A program made the position numbers and the translations under genes. A model generated the notes under the pieces. It had not been told where the DNA came from and did not search any database. It saw only the letters and a list, made by a program, of their open reading frames with translations. Shown piece after piece: positions 20,244 to 21,336 of a stretch of 21,336 nt of DNA (its first letter is position 1; every line of letters starts with the position of its first letter). The stretch spans positions 20,838 through 42,173 of the forward strand of contig VHZZ01004026.1 of the NCBI GenBank assembly GCA_009801015.1. The letters are read 5' to 3'. This stretch comes from Silene noctiflora. Lineage: Eukaryota > Streptophyta > Magnoliopsida > Caryophyllales > Caryophyllaceae.

Positions 20244-21336
20244 TGTCAGACCCCGATTATACGGCCAAGATAATCGAAGCATTACTATCTCGGTTGCCCG
20301 AGGTAGTGTTTCAAAACTCCAATAAAAGAACATTTTATTAATAATATAAGTTTAATGATTACAAGTAACATAAATAATAAATACAACTCATCTACTACGA
20401 CCTCTATCTCATGTCTACTAATTCGATTTCAATCTCGTAGCGCGGCCCCAAATCCCGTATGCATCATAAATAACCGGCAACCAAACTGCTCCCCATATGA
20501 TCAGAAATATCATATAGATCGACCAGGCCACCCCGGAAATATGTGACAATTACACAGACGCACAACACGTCAGTTTCAATAAATAATATGAGACACGGCA
20601 TACGAAATGTGATTATGCAATACGACAATGAAATGTATGTGACATAACCTCCAACCACACCATACCAGTACCGGGACACACTCAGATGTACCCAACCACA
20701 CCACACCGGTACCGGGACACACCCAGACGTACCCACAACCCGGTGATGGCACTGCAGCACCGCCCACCAAACAGCCGGACCGCAGTCCGTAAAAAGGTAC
20801 TCCGGACACACCGGTGGTACTAGGACCTAGAGCGACTCAAATCCCCTGCCAGACGACGTGACTCAAGCTCACGTGTCCCTCCATAACTCAAGCCATTAAT
20901 GTGCACATCCCGTAGTGGGAAGCTCCGAGAGGTGACCCGAGCGTGAGACGACCTCCCAGCCGCCTCACGTCTCCAAAAGAACGAGTAACACTACCGTACA
21001 CCGCCAACAACCTCCACATACATACGTGACACAATATGCATGACAAACACAATAAATGTAAGATAACACTCCGTATGCCAATTACCAACTCATCATGATA
21101 CACGGTCCCAAATACGATATGAATACCAATTTCTCAATATCATCAATGTCATGTCCTAATAATGTACTTCTCAATCACATGAATTACGATAAAATGTTAT
21201 AATGCAATGACATTCATTAACGACTCGCATAACCATCCAAAAATATTGAAACCGAGTAGGATTAACCTACCTTTTAGCATTCTTCAACAAGCTACACGAA
21301 TCCAACTCGATTCTGTCTCATAAAACCGTCTCATCC
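20244..21336 (-). repeat. 5' LTR of the minus-strand retrotransposon, cut by window end
   Basis: It matches 13292-14374 along its length with scattered substitutions and small indels (for example extra bases after gacgtgactc near 20864). By comparison about 525 bp, including the U3 palindrome cluster, lie beyond the window. Its inner end reads TGTCAGACCCC instead of TGTAACACCCC. Confidence 0.85.

Larger units (their letters stand above)
13292..21336 (-). mobile_element. Non-autonomous LTR retrotransposon (LARD-like, probable Ty3/gypsy derivative), minus strand, right end off-window
   Basis: Two direct copies of the same sequence (13292-14899 and 20244 to the window end) bound a 5344-bp interior. 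On the minus strand the interior begins with a tRNA-Met-like primer binding site (20223-20240) and ends with a purine tract (14900-14916) touching an LTR that starts TGTAATACCCGG. These are the features of an LTR retrotransposon read right to left. The LTR and PPT style resembles Ty3/gypsy Del/Tekay-type elements. No frame of even 100 codons exists on the minus strand of the interior and no gag, protease, RT or integrase motif was seen, so it depends on a partner element. The two LTRs differ at roughly 8-9 percent by eye over the first 330 bp, so the insertion is not recent. Confidence 0.8.

Overview
The window is nuclear DNA from a flowering plant, most likely a eudicot. It has GT-AG introns that are AT-rich, one plant-type iron-sensor E3 ligase gene, and several plant transposon classes (hAT, Tourist-type MITE, LTR retrotransposon). 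I cannot name the species from sequence alone. Three single N bases (18667, 18998, 19446) show it comes from a draft assembly.

Left part (1-9763, + strand): a BRUTUS (BTS) gene missing only its 5' end. Thirteen coding exons can be joined with correct splice phases from 544 to the TAG at 9761-9763, giving 1132 visible residues. In order the product carries three hemerythrin-like HHE domains (the first lacks its beginning, which lies upstream), a CHY zinc finger, a CTCHY zinc finger, a C3H2C3 RING and a zinc ribbon. In Arabidopsis, BTS is an iron-binding E3 ubiquitin ligase that limits the iron-deficiency response by targeting bHLH subgroup IVc factors. Nothing here looks broken. The third visible intron is long (2.5 kb) and holds a tandem duplication and SINE-like tails.

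Middle part (9764-13291): the 3' UTR and intergenic DNA. A block at about 10451-12266 looks like a minus-strand retroposon (A-rich end, 9-bp flanking repeat). A 402-bp non-autonomous hAT element (11734-12135) with terminal inverted repeats and an 8-bp target duplication (7/8) is inserted in it. No credible host gene is present.

Right part (13292-21336): a minus-strand LTR retrotransposon. The 1608-bp 3' LTR is at 13292-14899. The start of the 5' LTR copy is at 20244 and runs off the window. A purine-rich tract adjoins the first LTR and a degenerate tRNA-Met-type primer binding site adjoins the second. The 5.3-kb interior has no gag or pol reading frame, so the element is a non-autonomous, LARD-like derivative, probably of Ty3/gypsy type. 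It carries a Tourist-like MITE (15010-15401), a second PPT/LTR-junction-like motif (about 15501-15545), and an exact 330-bp duplication bounded by Ns that is probably an assembly artefact. Its most unusual feature is three clusters of a near-palindromic 12-mer (ACTCGGTCGAGT and variants) spaced about 20-22 bp apart, one in the U3 part of the LTR and two in the interior.

The parts do not work together as a system: this is one conserved host gene followed by nested transposable elements.
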